NCBI GenBank assembly: GCA_913063265.1
Contig: CAJXZG010000019.1
Coordinates: 1 to 64,000, forward strand
Direction of reading: 5' to 3'
Length of the DNA: 64,000 bases
From: an uncultured Prolixibacteraceae bacterium
GTDB lineage: Bacteria > Bacteroidota > Bacteroidia > Bacteroidales > Prolixibacteraceae
Shown here: in pieces, positions 17,224-25,935 of the stretch
Layout of the letters: each line of letters starts with the position of its first letter
Numbering within the stretch: position 1 is the first letter of the stretch
Notes under the pieces: generated by a model
What the model was told of the DNA's origin: nothing
What the model saw: the letters and a program-made list of their open reading frames with translations, nothing else
The model's database searches: none
Made by a program: the position numbers and the translations under genes

Positions 17224-20106
17224 TTGACTATAACATTGAAAGCAATATTCAAGTTTCTTCCAATCCTGATAATTTCTGTGCTTTTTGTTTTTCCTGTAAT
17301 AGGTCAACAAAACATAGAATACTCTTATCGGATAAGTCCGTTTATAAGAAATATAACAAAAACAGAATACCAGGCGGCCAATCAAAGTTGGTCGGCAACC
17401 CAGGCGATCGACGGAAATGTTTATGTTGCCAACAGGCTTGGTTTGCTCGCATACAACGGTAGTCAATGGACACTGTATTCAACAGAAAGTGTTCACCCGC
17501 TGCGTTCGGTTTTGGCCACAGATGACGGATTGATCTACTATGGTCATTTTGAAGATTTTGGATACTACAAAAAAGATGAGTTTGGGAATCTGGAAAAATA
17601 TTCAATTTCAGACCATCTGGTTTCTGCCGAGGATATTCTGAATCAAAATATCTGGTCAATAAGTCATATTGGTGAAAAAATATATTTCCGCTCGTTTGGG
17701 AAAATTTATGTTTACGATGGTACTTCAGTTAAAATCATTTCTCCCGGATTTGAAAAAACAATTTTTAGTTTATTTGAATACCGGGGACTTCCTTATATAA
17801 ATATTCTGGAAGAAGGATTGTTTTATCTCGATGCAAACGATGATGTGCAAAGGATTGAAGCTGAGACTGTAATCAAAAATCTCAGAATTATTGATATTTT
17901 ACACCTAGATGAAACTTCAGAATTGGTAATTACTGAGTTTAACGGTATTTATAAAAAAACGGGTGAAAAATACTCTCCCTGGTTCACCGAGGTAAATGAA
18001 TATTTACAGGATTGTCATTTAAACAAAAGCATCGCAATTAATAATAATTTGTTTGCTATCGGCACCATTGGTCAGGGAGTTATTTTATTTAACAGCGAGG
18101 GGAAAATCACCAGTATCCTGGACAAAATAAATGGCTTGCAGAACAATACGGTTCATGCTTTACAAATGGACAATTCAAACAATTTGTGGGTATGCCTGGA
18201 TAAGGGAATCGACTATGTTGAAATTAATTCTCCCTTTTTATATTGCCTCGACCGCCCCGGAAGTTTAGGCTCGGTATATTCGGCAGTACTGTTTCAAAAC
18301 AAACTTTATATTGGCACTAATCAAGGACTTTTCTATACAGCATGGGATTCGGAAAAAATGAAAAGTACAATCAATTTCGAAAGGATTGATGAAGCTAAAG
18401 GACAGGTTTGGGAACTTAAACTGATAAATGATAAACTGATTTGTAATTACAATTTGGGGATTTTACAGATTGATAAAAACGGTGTATCTGAAATCGGTGA
18501 TATCGGAGGCTTTACCTCGGCACCACACCCGGATAGAAAAGATGTATTTTTTCAGGGAAATTATTCAGGTATTCTAAAGTTTGTTAAGGATAAAAACGAA
18601 AACTGGAAATCGGAAAATTGGATATACCGTTCAATTGGTGGTGCAAAATCCTTACATGTTGACCAGTTTAGTAATTTGTGGGTTGGTGAAAATTTTAAAA
18701 ATGCCAGGCTTTTCAGGTTAGACCCGCAAACAGATACAATTCTGAATTCAAAAATCCTGGATGATGAAAGCGGTTTTAATCCCCGCAATAATGTTGGTGT
18801 ATTTGCTTTCGACAACAAAGTTATCTTTTCAAATTACAACCAGTTTTTCACTTATGATTTTATTGCGGAATCAGTTAAACCTTATTTGTGGTTAAACAAT
18901 GAACTGGGTGAATACAAGAATTCCAGCTATGTGTATAAAACCAATGCCAATGAATATTGGTTTGCAAAATCCGACAAAATCGGAATGTTTAAATACGATG
19001 GAGAGTATCTAAAACTTTTTAGAGAAATCAGCTACAACAATCTGCGTGGTTCGGCTGTCGATGATCGTCAAAATATCTGGAAGATAGATGATCATGAATA
19101 TATAGTCGGGCTGGATAATGGTTTTATGGTTTATGATTCGAATCTGGAAAAAGCTGTAGTAAATACCCGGTCGTATCCTTTAAAACTGGTTAAGGCAAAT
19201 TGTTCTAACGAAAAAGGAGAAAAGATTGATTTGCAGGTTGAGAAACGAACTAACTTCGAAATACCTTACCTATATAAAAATATTGCTTTTAGTTTTGCTA
19301 TTCCCGGCCAACTTCCGGAACTGTATTACATCACCTACAAAATGAATAATGATGAATGGGTAGTTAATTCAGAATCGAAATCGGTAACATTTAATTATTT
19401 AAGGTGGGGCAACCACACGCTTGTAGCCAAAGCAATTAGCGAAAATGGTACTGAATTGTCAGAATCAGTTTACAAAATTCATATTCTTCCTCCCTGGTAT
19501 TTGACCATATATGCTTTCATCGGATATTTGATTGTTGCCTCAATTTTGATATTATCGATAATTGTTTTTAACCGTTTCAGACTAAAAAAACAAAAGCTGG
19601 CGTACCTGAAAAAAATCAAATCTGATAATACCCGAAGAATTATCAGGATGAAAAACCAGTATTTGAAAACTGAGGTTCAGAATAAATCGGCAGAACTTGT
19701 AAACTATACGGTTCTACTTGGCAAAAAGAATGAGGTTTTAATAAGAATAAAAGAGCTGTTAGACAGAACCAACCCTAAGAACGGAAATTCGGAAAATAAT
19801 TCATTTAAAAAGATTTATGATATCATAGAACATAATTTATCAAATGAAAATGACTGGAAAATTTTTAGTTCACATTTTGATGAGGCTCATTCAAATTTTC
19901 TTAAAAAGATAAAAAGTGACCATTCGTTATTAACGCCAAGCGATTTACAACTTTGCGCCTTTCTGAAAATGAATCTTACCTCAAAAGAAATAGCAGCACT
20001 TTTGAATATTTCTTTGCGAAGTGTGGAAGTAAAAAGATACAGGCTTCGGAAAAAATTAGATTTGGAACACGATAAAAACCTGGTCGAATATCTTTTGGAA
20101 GTCTGA
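17224..20106 (+). CDS. Membrane-spanning one-component sensor: beta-propeller, Y_Y_Y, LuxR-type HTH
   Basis: 960 aa from a TTG start; a second TTG 12 bp on would give a tidier signal peptide. An exported N-terminal beta-propeller sensor (about 30-680) is followed by a Y_Y_Y (triple tyrosine) domain (about 690-755), one membrane segment (about 762-784), a charged coiled-coil linker (about 785-850) and a LuxR-type helix-turn-helix (about 900-960, SPSDLQLCAFLKMNLTSKEI then RSVEVKRYRLRKKL). No histidine kinase or receiver domain is present, so the periplasmic ligand signal would pass straight through the membrane to the DNA-binding domain. It is divergent from SusC and is the likely activator of the glucan PUL. 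It is related in layout to HTCS sensors but simpler. Confidence 0.9.
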   Translation: MTITLKAIFKFLPILIISVLFVFPVIGQQNIEYSYRISPFIRNITKTEYQAANQSWSATQAIDGNVYVANRLGLLAYNGSQWTLYSTESVHPLRSVLATDDGLIYYGHFEDFGYYKKDEFGNLEKYSISDHLVSAEDILNQNIWSISHIGEKIYFRSFGKIYVYDGTSVKIISPGFEKTIFSLFEYRGLPYINILEEGLFYLDANDDVQRIEAETVIKNLRIIDILHLDETSELVITEFNGIYKKTGEKYSPWFTEVNEYLQDCHLNKSIAINNNLFAIGTIGQGVILFNSEGKITSILDKINGLQNNTVHALQMDNSNNLWVCLDKGIDYVEINSPFLYCLDRPGSLGSVYSAVLFQNKLYIGTNQGLFYTAWDSEKMKSTINFERIDEAKGQVWELKLINDKLICNYNLGILQIDKNGVSEIGDIGGFTSAPHPDRKDVFFQGNYSGILKFVKDKNENWKSENWIYRSIGGAKSLHVDQFSNLWVGENFKNARLFRLDPQTDTILNSKILDDESGFNPRNNVGVFAFDNKVIFSNYNQFFTYDFIAESVKPYLWLNNELGEYKNSSYVYKTNANEYWFAKSDKIGMFKYDGEYLKLFREISYNNLRGSAVDDRQNIWKIDDHEYIVGLDNGFMVYDSNLEKAVVNTRSYPLKLVKANCSNEKGEKIDLQVEKRTNFEIPYLYKNIAFSFAIPGQLPELYYITYKMNNDEWVVNSESKSVTFNYLRWGNHTLVAKAISENGTELSESVYKIHILPPWYLTIYAFIGYLIVASILILSIIVFNRFRLKKQKLAYLKKIKSDNTRRIIRMKNQYLKTEVQNKSAELVNYTVLLGKKNEVLIRIKELLDRTNPKNGNSENNSFKKIYDIIEHNLSNENDWKIFSSHFDEAHSNFLKKIKSDHSLLTPSDLQLCAFLKMNLTSKEIAALLNISLRSVEVKRYRLRKKLDLEHDKNLVEYLLEV

Positions 20107-20141
20107 TATTATTACTTAATAACAATCCATTTAAAAAACTA

Positions 20142-21497
20142 TCAATTTGATATAATCCTAAAAAGCGCAGCTCCATGTGCTTCCACTTCCGGTAAAAATT
20201 CGTTTGAATTGGTTCCCAAGTTTTTTTGTTCCCACAAATCTCTTATTTGAACATCACCTTCAAAACCAAGTTCGTTAAGCGAAACCAACACCAGTTCCTT
20301 TTCCTCACCGGTATTAAAAACTGCGAGATATTTATCTTTGGAATTGGGTATATCAGCAATCCAGGCAATTTTGTTGTCTTCACGAAAAAGTTGCCTGTTA
20401 TTTTCGCTATTTTGGTTTACCTCCAAAACTTCTTTATTGGTTAAAAGCTTAAGTTCAACGGGACGCATCATCATTAAATCTCCACCATACATTAAAGGTG
20501 ATCGACAAATGCTCCAAAGTGTCATTAAGGTATATTTTTCATTGTTTGTGAAATTGGAACGCCGTTCAACACCATCGCCCGGTCCCCTTCTGTTTAAGAG
20601 TCCAAAAGGAATCATATCGGCGTCGGGCCAGTGTCCGGAACCAATATGTTCTTCCCATTTATGAATTCTGGCAAACTGTTTTTCAAGTGCTTCCCAATCG
20701 TCCCAAAAATCACCTGATATTCTCCAAAGGTTTGCGTTGTTTTTAAAAAATTCCGCTTCTTCAATAGGTGTTTTTCCTCCCGGCGATAAACTCAAAACCA
20801 TTGGCCTTCCACAATTATCTATTGCTTTACGGTATCCTTCTATTTCTTTTCCCCTGAAAGGAGAAGAAATATCATCTACTTTTACATAATCCACTCCCCA
20901 TTCAGCGTACAATTCAAGCAAAGAATTATAATACTCTTGTGCACCGGGTTTGTCCATATCCAATCCGTACATATTGTTTAACCAGTTGCAGGTTGAATAA
21001 TCTGTAATTTGATCGGCAGTGTATTCAGCACCTTTTACCGGAAGTTTTCTGGCCACAGCTTCGCGAGGAATTCCGCGCATCACATGAATACCAAATTTTA
21101 ATCCGAGACTATGAATGTAATCCCCAATTTCTTTAAAACCTTTGCCATTCGCAGCAGAAGGGAATCGGTCGATTGCGGGAAGAAGTCGTCCGTATCTATC
21201 CATTGGTAAAGAGGGAGAAAAATCTGCGGTTTGTGGTGGATTATTTAATGCCCCGACATACGGATAAAACCAGCAGTAGTCTATAACAATATATTCCCAT
21301 CCGGCATCTTTTAAATGCACTTCCATCATTTTGGCATTGCCTTTTACTTCTTCTTCATTCACAGCTGCACCAAAACAATCATAGCTGTTCCAGCCCATAG
21401 GTGGTTTGTCTGCCCATTTCAAAAATTCGTTGTTTTGGGAAAAAACGGAAATGGTAGTAAATAAAATAAGGGAAAAATTTAATATCGATTTTATCAT
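20142..21497 (-). CDS. GH27 alpha-galactosidase-like enzyme
   Basis: 451 aa with a signal peptide (about 1-20). The GH27 barrel starts at KPPMGWNSYDCFGA and includes the nucleophile motif YVKVDD (Asp about 208) and the acid/base region RISGDFWDDW (Asp about 263). A C-terminal beta-sandwich covers about residues 360-450. Full family length. It removes terminal alpha-galactosyl (or beta-L-arabinopyranosyl) residues, most likely in the periplasm. It is convergent with the sensor gene, with a 35-bp gap and no clear terminator, and divergent from the unassigned hydrolase at 21663. It may serve the glucan PUL or be an independent accessory enzyme. Confidence 0.92.
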   Translation of the reverse strand: MIKSILNFSLILFTTISVFSQNNEFLKWADKPPMGWNSYDCFGAAVNEEEVKGNAKMMEVHLKDAGWEYIVIDYCWFYPYVGALNNPPQTADFSPSLPMDRYGRLLPAIDRFPSAANGKGFKEIGDYIHSLGLKFGIHVMRGIPREAVARKLPVKGAEYTADQITDYSTCNWLNNMYGLDMDKPGAQEYYNSLLELYAEWGVDYVKVDDISSPFRGKEIEGYRKAIDNCGRPMVLSLSPGGKTPIEEAEFFKNNANLWRISGDFWDDWEALEKQFARIHKWEEHIGSGHWPDADMIPFGLLNRRGPGDGVERRSNFTNNEKYTLMTLWSICRSPLMYGGDLMMMRPVELKLLTNKEVLEVNQNSENNRQLFREDNKIAWIADIPNSKDKYLAVFNTGEEKELVLVSLNELGFEGDVQIRDLWEQKNLGTNSNEFLPEVEAHGAALFRIISN

Positions 21498-21594
21498 AAA
21501 AGTTTCGTTTTGATTTCTTTAAAAACTTAGTTTCAACTTAACTGAATTTAAATAAACAAAAATTTATCATATAAAATGACGAAATTTAAATTCT

Positions 21595-21627
21595 TTTGAT
21601 GAGTTCAGATTGAAGAGATTACCTTTA
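21595..21627 (+). promoter_or_regulatory. Possible Bacteroidota promoter for the hydrolase at 21663
   Basis: TTTG (21595-21598), 21 nt, then TACCTTTA (21620-21627), a 7/8 match to the TAnnTTTG -7 box. A transcript starting just downstream would exclude an earlier in-frame ATG at 21627 and supports the ATG at 21663. Confidence 0.35.
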
Positions 21628-21662
21628 TGTCTGATTTATATAAAACCAAATCATTCTGTTAT

Positions 21663-22865
21663 ATGAAACATTTCATTTTTATAATACTTTCCATTTTTTA
21701 TCTGCTTAGTTGTAACACCAAAAGTCCCCGGTCAATTGAGGTAGAAGCATTGCCAGTGGATGCGGTAAAAACAGGGGATATTTTGGTTGGGCCCTCGATA
21801 TTAAACGATCCTGACAAATTCGTTTGGGGAGGCAGTGTTGTAAAAGGTTATGACGGTAAATACCACATGCTATATTCTACCTGGGAATGTGGAGATTCGG
21901 TTGAAGTATTCAAAAACTCGTGGGTATTAAATTCAAAGATTGCTTATGCTGTGTCCGATTTCCCCGACCGTAATTTCGTGTCAAAGGGTATCGTTTTAAA
22001 AAGTAGAATTGCGGAAGGTGATTCTACAGCCTGGGATGCACAGATGGTGCACAATCCGCATGTTAGAATGTTTAATGGTAAATATTATCTCTATTTTATT
22101 GGGTCAAAAGATCCGGGGATTCAACCTCCGGGGTCACAAGGAGAAAAACTGGGATTAAGGGACCGGGTTCAGCAAAATCAGAAAATTGGCGTAATTGAAT
22201 TTGAAAGTTTTGATGATTTGTTAAGCGGGAATTTTCAACGCCCGGAGGAACCTATTTTACAGCCCCGAACAAGAGTAAAGCCTGATAATATTGTAAATCC
22301 ATCGCCAGCAGGAACGGTTCAAAAACCAGATAATATTATTACGGTAAATCCATCTGTGGTGTACAGGCCTGAAGATGAAAAGTATATGCTGTATTTTAAA
22401 GGTAATTTTTACGATCCCAATTGGAGAGGCGTACACGGTGTTGCCATTGGTGATTCACCTGCTGGCCCATTTACAGCAACCGATCATTTTGTTTTCGATA
22501 TTATTATCGAAGAAGGAAAGATAGCCAGTGGAGAAGATCCCTTTGTTTGGTATCATCCTATACACAAAAAGTTCTATGTGGTATTAAAAGATTTTTCCGG
22601 AAGAATAACCCAACGTGAACCGGGTTTGGCAATTCTGGAATCGAAAAACGGTATCGATTGGGAGGTTCCTGAAAATCCGTTTTTTATGAAAAAAGAGATT
22701 ATACTTAAAAGTGGGGAACACCTAAAAGCCAACCGACTGGAAAGGCCACAACTTTTAATAGATGAAAACGGTAATCCGATTGTAATGTATGCTGCGGCAG
22801 CATTGATAAATGTAAATGAGCGCAACGATGGGTCTTCGTTTAACGTCCATATTCCGTTGAAGTAA
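21663..22865 (+). CDS. Five-bladed beta-propeller glycosidase-like lipoprotein (GH43/GH117-like, unassigned)
   Basis: 400 aa from the ATG at 21663, chosen because it gives a clean lipoprotein signal (LLSC, Cys about 17); an in-frame ATG 36 bp upstream would add an unlikely leader. Blade-like repeats are visible: KYHMLYSTWE, KYYLYFIGSK, KYMLYFKGNF, KFYVVLKD and NPIVMYAAA. Acidic residues fall in GEDPFVWYHP and LERPQLLI. This pattern fits the GH43/GH32/GH117-type propeller fold, but the family could not be assigned by eye. It is divergent from the GH27 gene, with 165 bp between their starts, and the two may share control. Confidence 0.7.
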   Translation: MKHFIFIILSIFYLLSCNTKSPRSIEVEALPVDAVKTGDILVGPSILNDPDKFVWGGSVVKGYDGKYHMLYSTWECGDSVEVFKNSWVLNSKIAYAVSDFPDRNFVSKGIVLKSRIAEGDSTAWDAQMVHNPHVRMFNGKYYLYFIGSKDPGIQPPGSQGEKLGLRDRVQQNQKIGVIEFESFDDLLSGNFQRPEEPILQPRTRVKPDNIVNPSPAGTVQKPDNIITVNPSVVYRPEDEKYMLYFKGNFYDPNWRGVHGVAIGDSPAGPFTATDHFVFDIIIEEGKIASGEDPFVWYHPIHKKFYVVLKDFSGRITQREPGLAILESKNGIDWEVPENPFFMKKEIILKSGEHLKANRLERPQLLIDENGNPIVMYAAAALINVNERNDGSSFNVHIPLK

Positions 22866-22930
22866 AATATACTGAAAGAAGGATTCTGTATTTCTCATTC
22901 GATTGCAATTATTCATCCATAAAAGTGTTT

Positions 22931-22938
22931 TATCTTTG
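22931..22938 (+). promoter_or_regulatory. -7 box TATCTTTG upstream of the AraC-type regulator
   Basis: TATCTTTG matches TAnnTTTG perfectly and lies 17 bp before the TTG start at 22956. No TTTG was found at the usual 19-21 bp upstream; the nearest TTG is 25 bp away. Confidence 0.5.
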
Positions 22939-22955
22939 CAGATCTTCAACCTTTA

Positions 22956-23975
22956 TTGAAACATCGGAAGTTTGTGGAAACCATTATTCTTATAGGAAGT
23001 ATTGTTGGAATAGTAAACAGTTTTATCCTGGTTACCTATTCTTTAATTTCTAAAAAAGGAAATCGAACATCGAACCTGATTTTTGCATTTTTTATTTTAA
23101 TGCTCACTTTAAGGATTTCAAAATCAATCCTTTTAACTTTCTCCGATGGACTTCATGATTTTTTGCTCACCATTGGATTATCGGGTTTTATGGCAATTGG
23201 CCCGGCATTTTTCTTTTTTACCAAAAGTGTAATAAATCCCAAATACAGGTTTGAATGGAAGCAATTAATCCATCTTTTGCCTGCAATCATTTTTACTTTT
23301 ATGTGGGTATTGCTTGACAGCATCAGAAACGACGGTAACACCTGGCATATTTTTTACAGAAGTATTTTACTTCAATACATTATCTATACAACCATTGCAA
23401 TTTACAGAATTAATTTTGGAGTGTTGGATAATCAGAATGTTAGGAAGCAGCTCAATATTATTGCTCTTTTTTTGCTGGCAATTTGGTTTGCATATTTGCT
23501 AAATGAAGTTGCGGGATTTCCATACATTTCAGGGGCAATTTTGTATAGCGTTCTAATATACTTTTCATTGATTATAATTATCAACAAAGGATATATCATC
23601 AATACCACTAATGCAAAGTATCAGAAAACCGGACTAAAACCGGAGGAAAACAAACGAATTTTTAACGATTTAAAACATACAATAACAAGGGAAAAAGCTT
23701 TTAGCGACAATACCATTTCTTTGGCAAAACTGGCAAAGAAATTAAATACCACAACGCACGCACTTTCTCAGGTTATTAACGAGAATTTTCAGCTTACTTT
23801 TTTCGAGTTGATTGGATATTATCGAATTGAAGAAGCCAAGCAGCTTTTGAAATCAAACACCGAAATAAAAGTTTCGGAAATTGCTTTTGAAGTTGGTTAC
23901 AATTCACTTTCTGCTTTTAACACGGCATTTAAAAAAGCTACAGGATTAACTCCTACAAAATTTAGAAATGAGTAA
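22956..23975 (+). CDS. Membrane-anchored AraC-family regulator
   Basis: 339 aa from a TTG start placed just after a good -7 box. The N-terminal two-thirds (about 1-220) contains roughly six to seven hydrophobic helices; the C-terminal 100 residues form an AraC-type HTH with SLAKLAKKLNTTTHALSQVI and the signature KVSEIAFEVGYNSLSAFNTAFKKATGLTP. This is the common Bacteroidota layout of a membrane sensor fused to an AraC domain. The stop overlaps the next gene by 8 bp, so it is probably co-transcribed with, and may control, the two CPBP-type membrane proteins downstream. The signal it senses is unknown. Confidence 0.85.
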   Translation: MKHRKFVETIILIGSIVGIVNSFILVTYSLISKKGNRTSNLIFAFFILMLTLRISKSILLTFSDGLHDFLLTIGLSGFMAIGPAFFFFTKSVINPKYRFEWKQLIHLLPAIIFTFMWVLLDSIRNDGNTWHIFYRSILLQYIIYTTIAIYRINFGVLDNQNVRKQLNIIALFLLAIWFAYLLNEVAGFPYISGAILYSVLIYFSLIIIINKGYIINTTNAKYQKTGLKPEENKRIFNDLKHTITREKAFSDNTISLAKLAKKLNTTTHALSQVINENFQLTFFELIGYYRIEEAKQLLKSNTEIKVSEIAFEVGYNSLSAFNTAFKKATGLTPTKFRNE

Positions 23976-24663
23976 AACAATCCGACATATTATCGCTTTA
24001 CTTCTGGTCGTTGTACCTTTTTATCTGTCGGCATTTTTACGTAAAATACTGTTAGACAGTGGAGATTTGATGGCTGAGGAGTTTTTGGGCTATTATATGA
24101 TTTTGAGTGTTCTCGGGATTGCGGTGGTTTTATTGCTCAACAAATATTTACTTGGAAATACCCTGAAAGCTTTTTTCCCGGCAAACAAAAAGTTTATTTA
24201 TGACCTCTCCTTAGGTTTTCTTTTACTGGGGGCATTCTTTTTTATCCGTAGTTTGGGCCGGATAACATACGTGCATTGGATTCATCAAACCATTGACAAA
24301 ACAGCAATGGTTGAATTGCTGAATTCTATCTTTTCCAACTTTGTACATGGAATAATAATTATCGGGCCATTTGTTTGGTCGAATGAAATTTTTGCAGTTT
24401 TATCACTTGCATTCATCCTAAACAATCTTTGGGCAATAAACGATAAAAAAAGCTGGAGTTGGTTTACAATTTTGTTTACGGCATTGATTTTTTCCTTACT
24501 TCAAATCGATAATGGTTATGCAACCATAATAGATTCCATTTTACTGGTCACAATCTCAAACTATATATACTTTCATTATCGAAGTATTTTGCCTCTGTTA
24601 ATTGCTGCAATCCTATTTCAATCCATTGATCTGATTACTTATTGGGTTTATGTAATTCACTGA
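23968..24663 (+). CDS. Multi-pass membrane protein, degenerate CPBP-type paralogue
   Basis: 231 aa with about six membrane helices. It aligns over most of its length with the next protein, but the CPBP catalytic motifs are gone: the EExxR position reads AVLSL, the FTHW position reads LLQI and the AHALYDG position reads AAILFQS. It is therefore probably a non-catalytic relative of the CPBP intramembrane proteases. Its start overlaps the AraC-type gene by 8 bp, implying translational coupling. Possible roles are partner, regulator or self-protection protein for its active neighbour. Function is not known. Confidence 0.7.
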   Translation: MSKTIRHIIALLLVVVPFYLSAFLRKILLDSGDLMAEEFLGYYMILSVLGIAVVLLLNKYLLGNTLKAFFPANKKFIYDLSLGFLLLGAFFFIRSLGRITYVHWIHQTIDKTAMVELLNSIFSNFVHGIIIIGPFVWSNEIFAVLSLAFILNNLWAINDKKSWSWFTILFTALIFSLLQIDNGYATIIDSILLVTISNYIYFHYRSILPLLIAAILFQSIDLITYWVYVIH

Positions 24664-24764
24664 TTATGTAGTGCTTGACTTTTCTGTTTTTACTTCCCGA
24701 TAAGACAGAAAGTGTTTTTCATTGTTTTTTTGAAAAATTGTTCCTGAAATCAAAACGGAACCTT

Positions 24765-25451
24765 ATGTCAAAAATCAAAAACCTGGTTACGCTGTTTATT
24801 TTGGTACTCATTCCATCGGCAATTATGATTTGGTACCGAAATCATAATACCACAGGCTTTGCTTCAACCGAACTCATTTTATATCCTTTGTTGTATGGAG
24901 GTGGAAGTATTGTTTTGCTGTTTATACTTAAAAAATATTTTTTAAAAGAACCTTTTTCCGACTTCAATTCCGGAAATACTTTACAACAAAATGACTGGCT
25001 TTGGGGCTTTGCTTTAACTGCTGTCTATTTTGTTTTATTCTATCTTGAACGATTAACCCTAATGGACATTCTCGAATTTAGGTCGAATCAGGAATTATTG
25101 GGTCTAATGCTTGATATGCGTGAAAGACCCGTATTACTTGTTTTGTGGTTTGGACCTGTTTTGTGGGTGGGTATTGCTTTATACGAAGAAATCATCCGGG
25201 TATTTATGTTGAGCAGCTTGTGGAAATTTTCTTCTTCAAAAACATGGACATTTTCCGTAATTTTTATGACCTCGCTTTTAATTGGGTTTACCCATTGGAG
25301 TCAGGGCAGCTACGGCATTGTTACCATTGCAATAAAAAGCCTGGTTGCCTGCTTTTTCTTCTTTAAATCCCGCCGATTGGCGCCACTTGTAATAGCACAT
25401 GCCTTGTACGATGGAATTCAGGTGGTAATTTTGCTATTTACCTTTCCGTAA
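24765..25451 (+). CDS. CPBP-family intramembrane metalloprotease
   Basis: 228 aa from the ATG at 24765. An in-frame TTG at 24675 would add 30 residues that do not resemble the family or its paralogue. Several membrane helices carry the three CPBP motifs: EEIIR, FTHW and AHALYDG, which supply the glutamates and histidines of the predicted metal site. Family knowledge: CPBP proteins include CAAX prenyl protease-like enzymes and bacteriocin self-immunity proteins. It follows its degenerate paralogue and an AraC-type regulator on the same strand. The substrate is unknown. Confidence 0.83.
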   Translation: MSKIKNLVTLFILVLIPSAIMIWYRNHNTTGFASTELILYPLLYGGGSIVLLFILKKYFLKEPFSDFNSGNTLQQNDWLWGFALTAVYFVLFYLERLTLMDILEFRSNQELLGLMLDMRERPVLLVLWFGPVLWVGIALYEEIIRVFMLSSLWKFSSSKTWTFSVIFMTSLLIGFTHWSQGSYGIVTIAIKSLVACFFFFKSRRLAPLVIAHALYDGIQVVILLFTFP

Positions 25452-25463
25452 AACAAACACAGT

Positions 25464-25556
25464 CCGCCAATTGATTTTCTCTGTATACCCAGATCCGCCA
25501 GTTGGCGGAAGCAGAGACAATCAATTCGCTTCCGCCAGCTGGCGGACCGGGGTAAA
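25464..25556. repeat. GC-rich compound palindromic repeat (REP-like)
   Basis: Two copies of TCCGCCA-GY-TGGCGGA (25494-25509 and 25531-25546, the second a perfect 16-bp palindrome) are nested in a larger inverted repeat. TACCCAGATCCGCCAG pairs in reverse with the right arm CTGGCGGACCGGGGTA. The AATTGATTTTCTCTG segment also has an inverted partner at 25512-25526. The surrounding DNA is AT-rich and this 172-bp gap holds no gene, so it looks like a mobile or bounded REP/BIME-type element that may also act as an mRNA 3' barrier. Confidence 0.7.
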
Positions 25557-25623
25557 CGAATTGAAATTCAGTAAGAAAAAATAAGTGAAACTAAAAAGCT
25601 GAACATTTAAAAACCATAAAAAA

Positions 25624-25935
25624 ATGAAAAACAGAAACCCATTGGATATTTTTAAAGAAGAAGCACCTCAAGTTCAAAAAGCTTACGCCGGAGTATTAAA
25701 TTCCCTGGCTGCCTTAGAGTCCTTAAATAAGAAAACAAAACAATTAATCTATATTGGAATGAAGGTAGTTGCTGACGACAAAAATGCGGTTTACTACCAT
25801 ATACCAATGGCGAAAGCTGTTGGTGCTTCACGCGACGAAATCAAAGAAACTATTGTACTGTCGTTAACCGTAACCGGCCTAAAAAGTATCAGTACATTTT
25901 TATGGCGGGCACTTGAAATTTACGACAATGCCTAA
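25624..25935 (+). CDS. Carboxymuconolactone decarboxylase/AhpD-like protein without the CxxC pair
   Basis: 103 aa, matching the single-domain CMD/AhpD fold: KAYAGVLNSLAALESLNKKTKQLIYIGMKV is the N-terminal helix pair, followed by YHIPMAKAVGASRDEIKE. The conserved histidine is present, but the two positions that carry the AhpD redox cysteines (four and seven before it) are Ala and Asp, so thiol peroxidase activity of the AhpD kind is unlikely. No signal peptide, so cytoplasmic. The stop overlaps the following beta-lactamase-like gene by 8 bp. The real reaction is unknown. Confidence 0.8.
   Translation: MKNRNPLDIFKEEAPQVQKAYAGVLNSLAALESLNKKTKQLIYIGMKVVADDKNAVYYHIPMAKAVGASRDEIKETIVLSLTVTGLKSISTFLWRALEIYDNA

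Noticed and set aside
17217-17226. TAACTTTTG as the -7 box of the LuxR-type sensor
   Set aside because: The spacing is off by one base from TAnnTTTG and it overlaps the TTG start codon, so it was not annotated.
24675-24764. Longer start for the CPBP protease
   Set aside because: The extra 30 residues have no match in the paralogue and do not look like a membrane or signal segment; the ATG at 24765 fits better.
25464-25556. Palindromes as a minimal CRISPR or as transposon ends
   Set aside because: There are only two dyads in inverted orientation, with no spacer pattern, target duplication or transposase.
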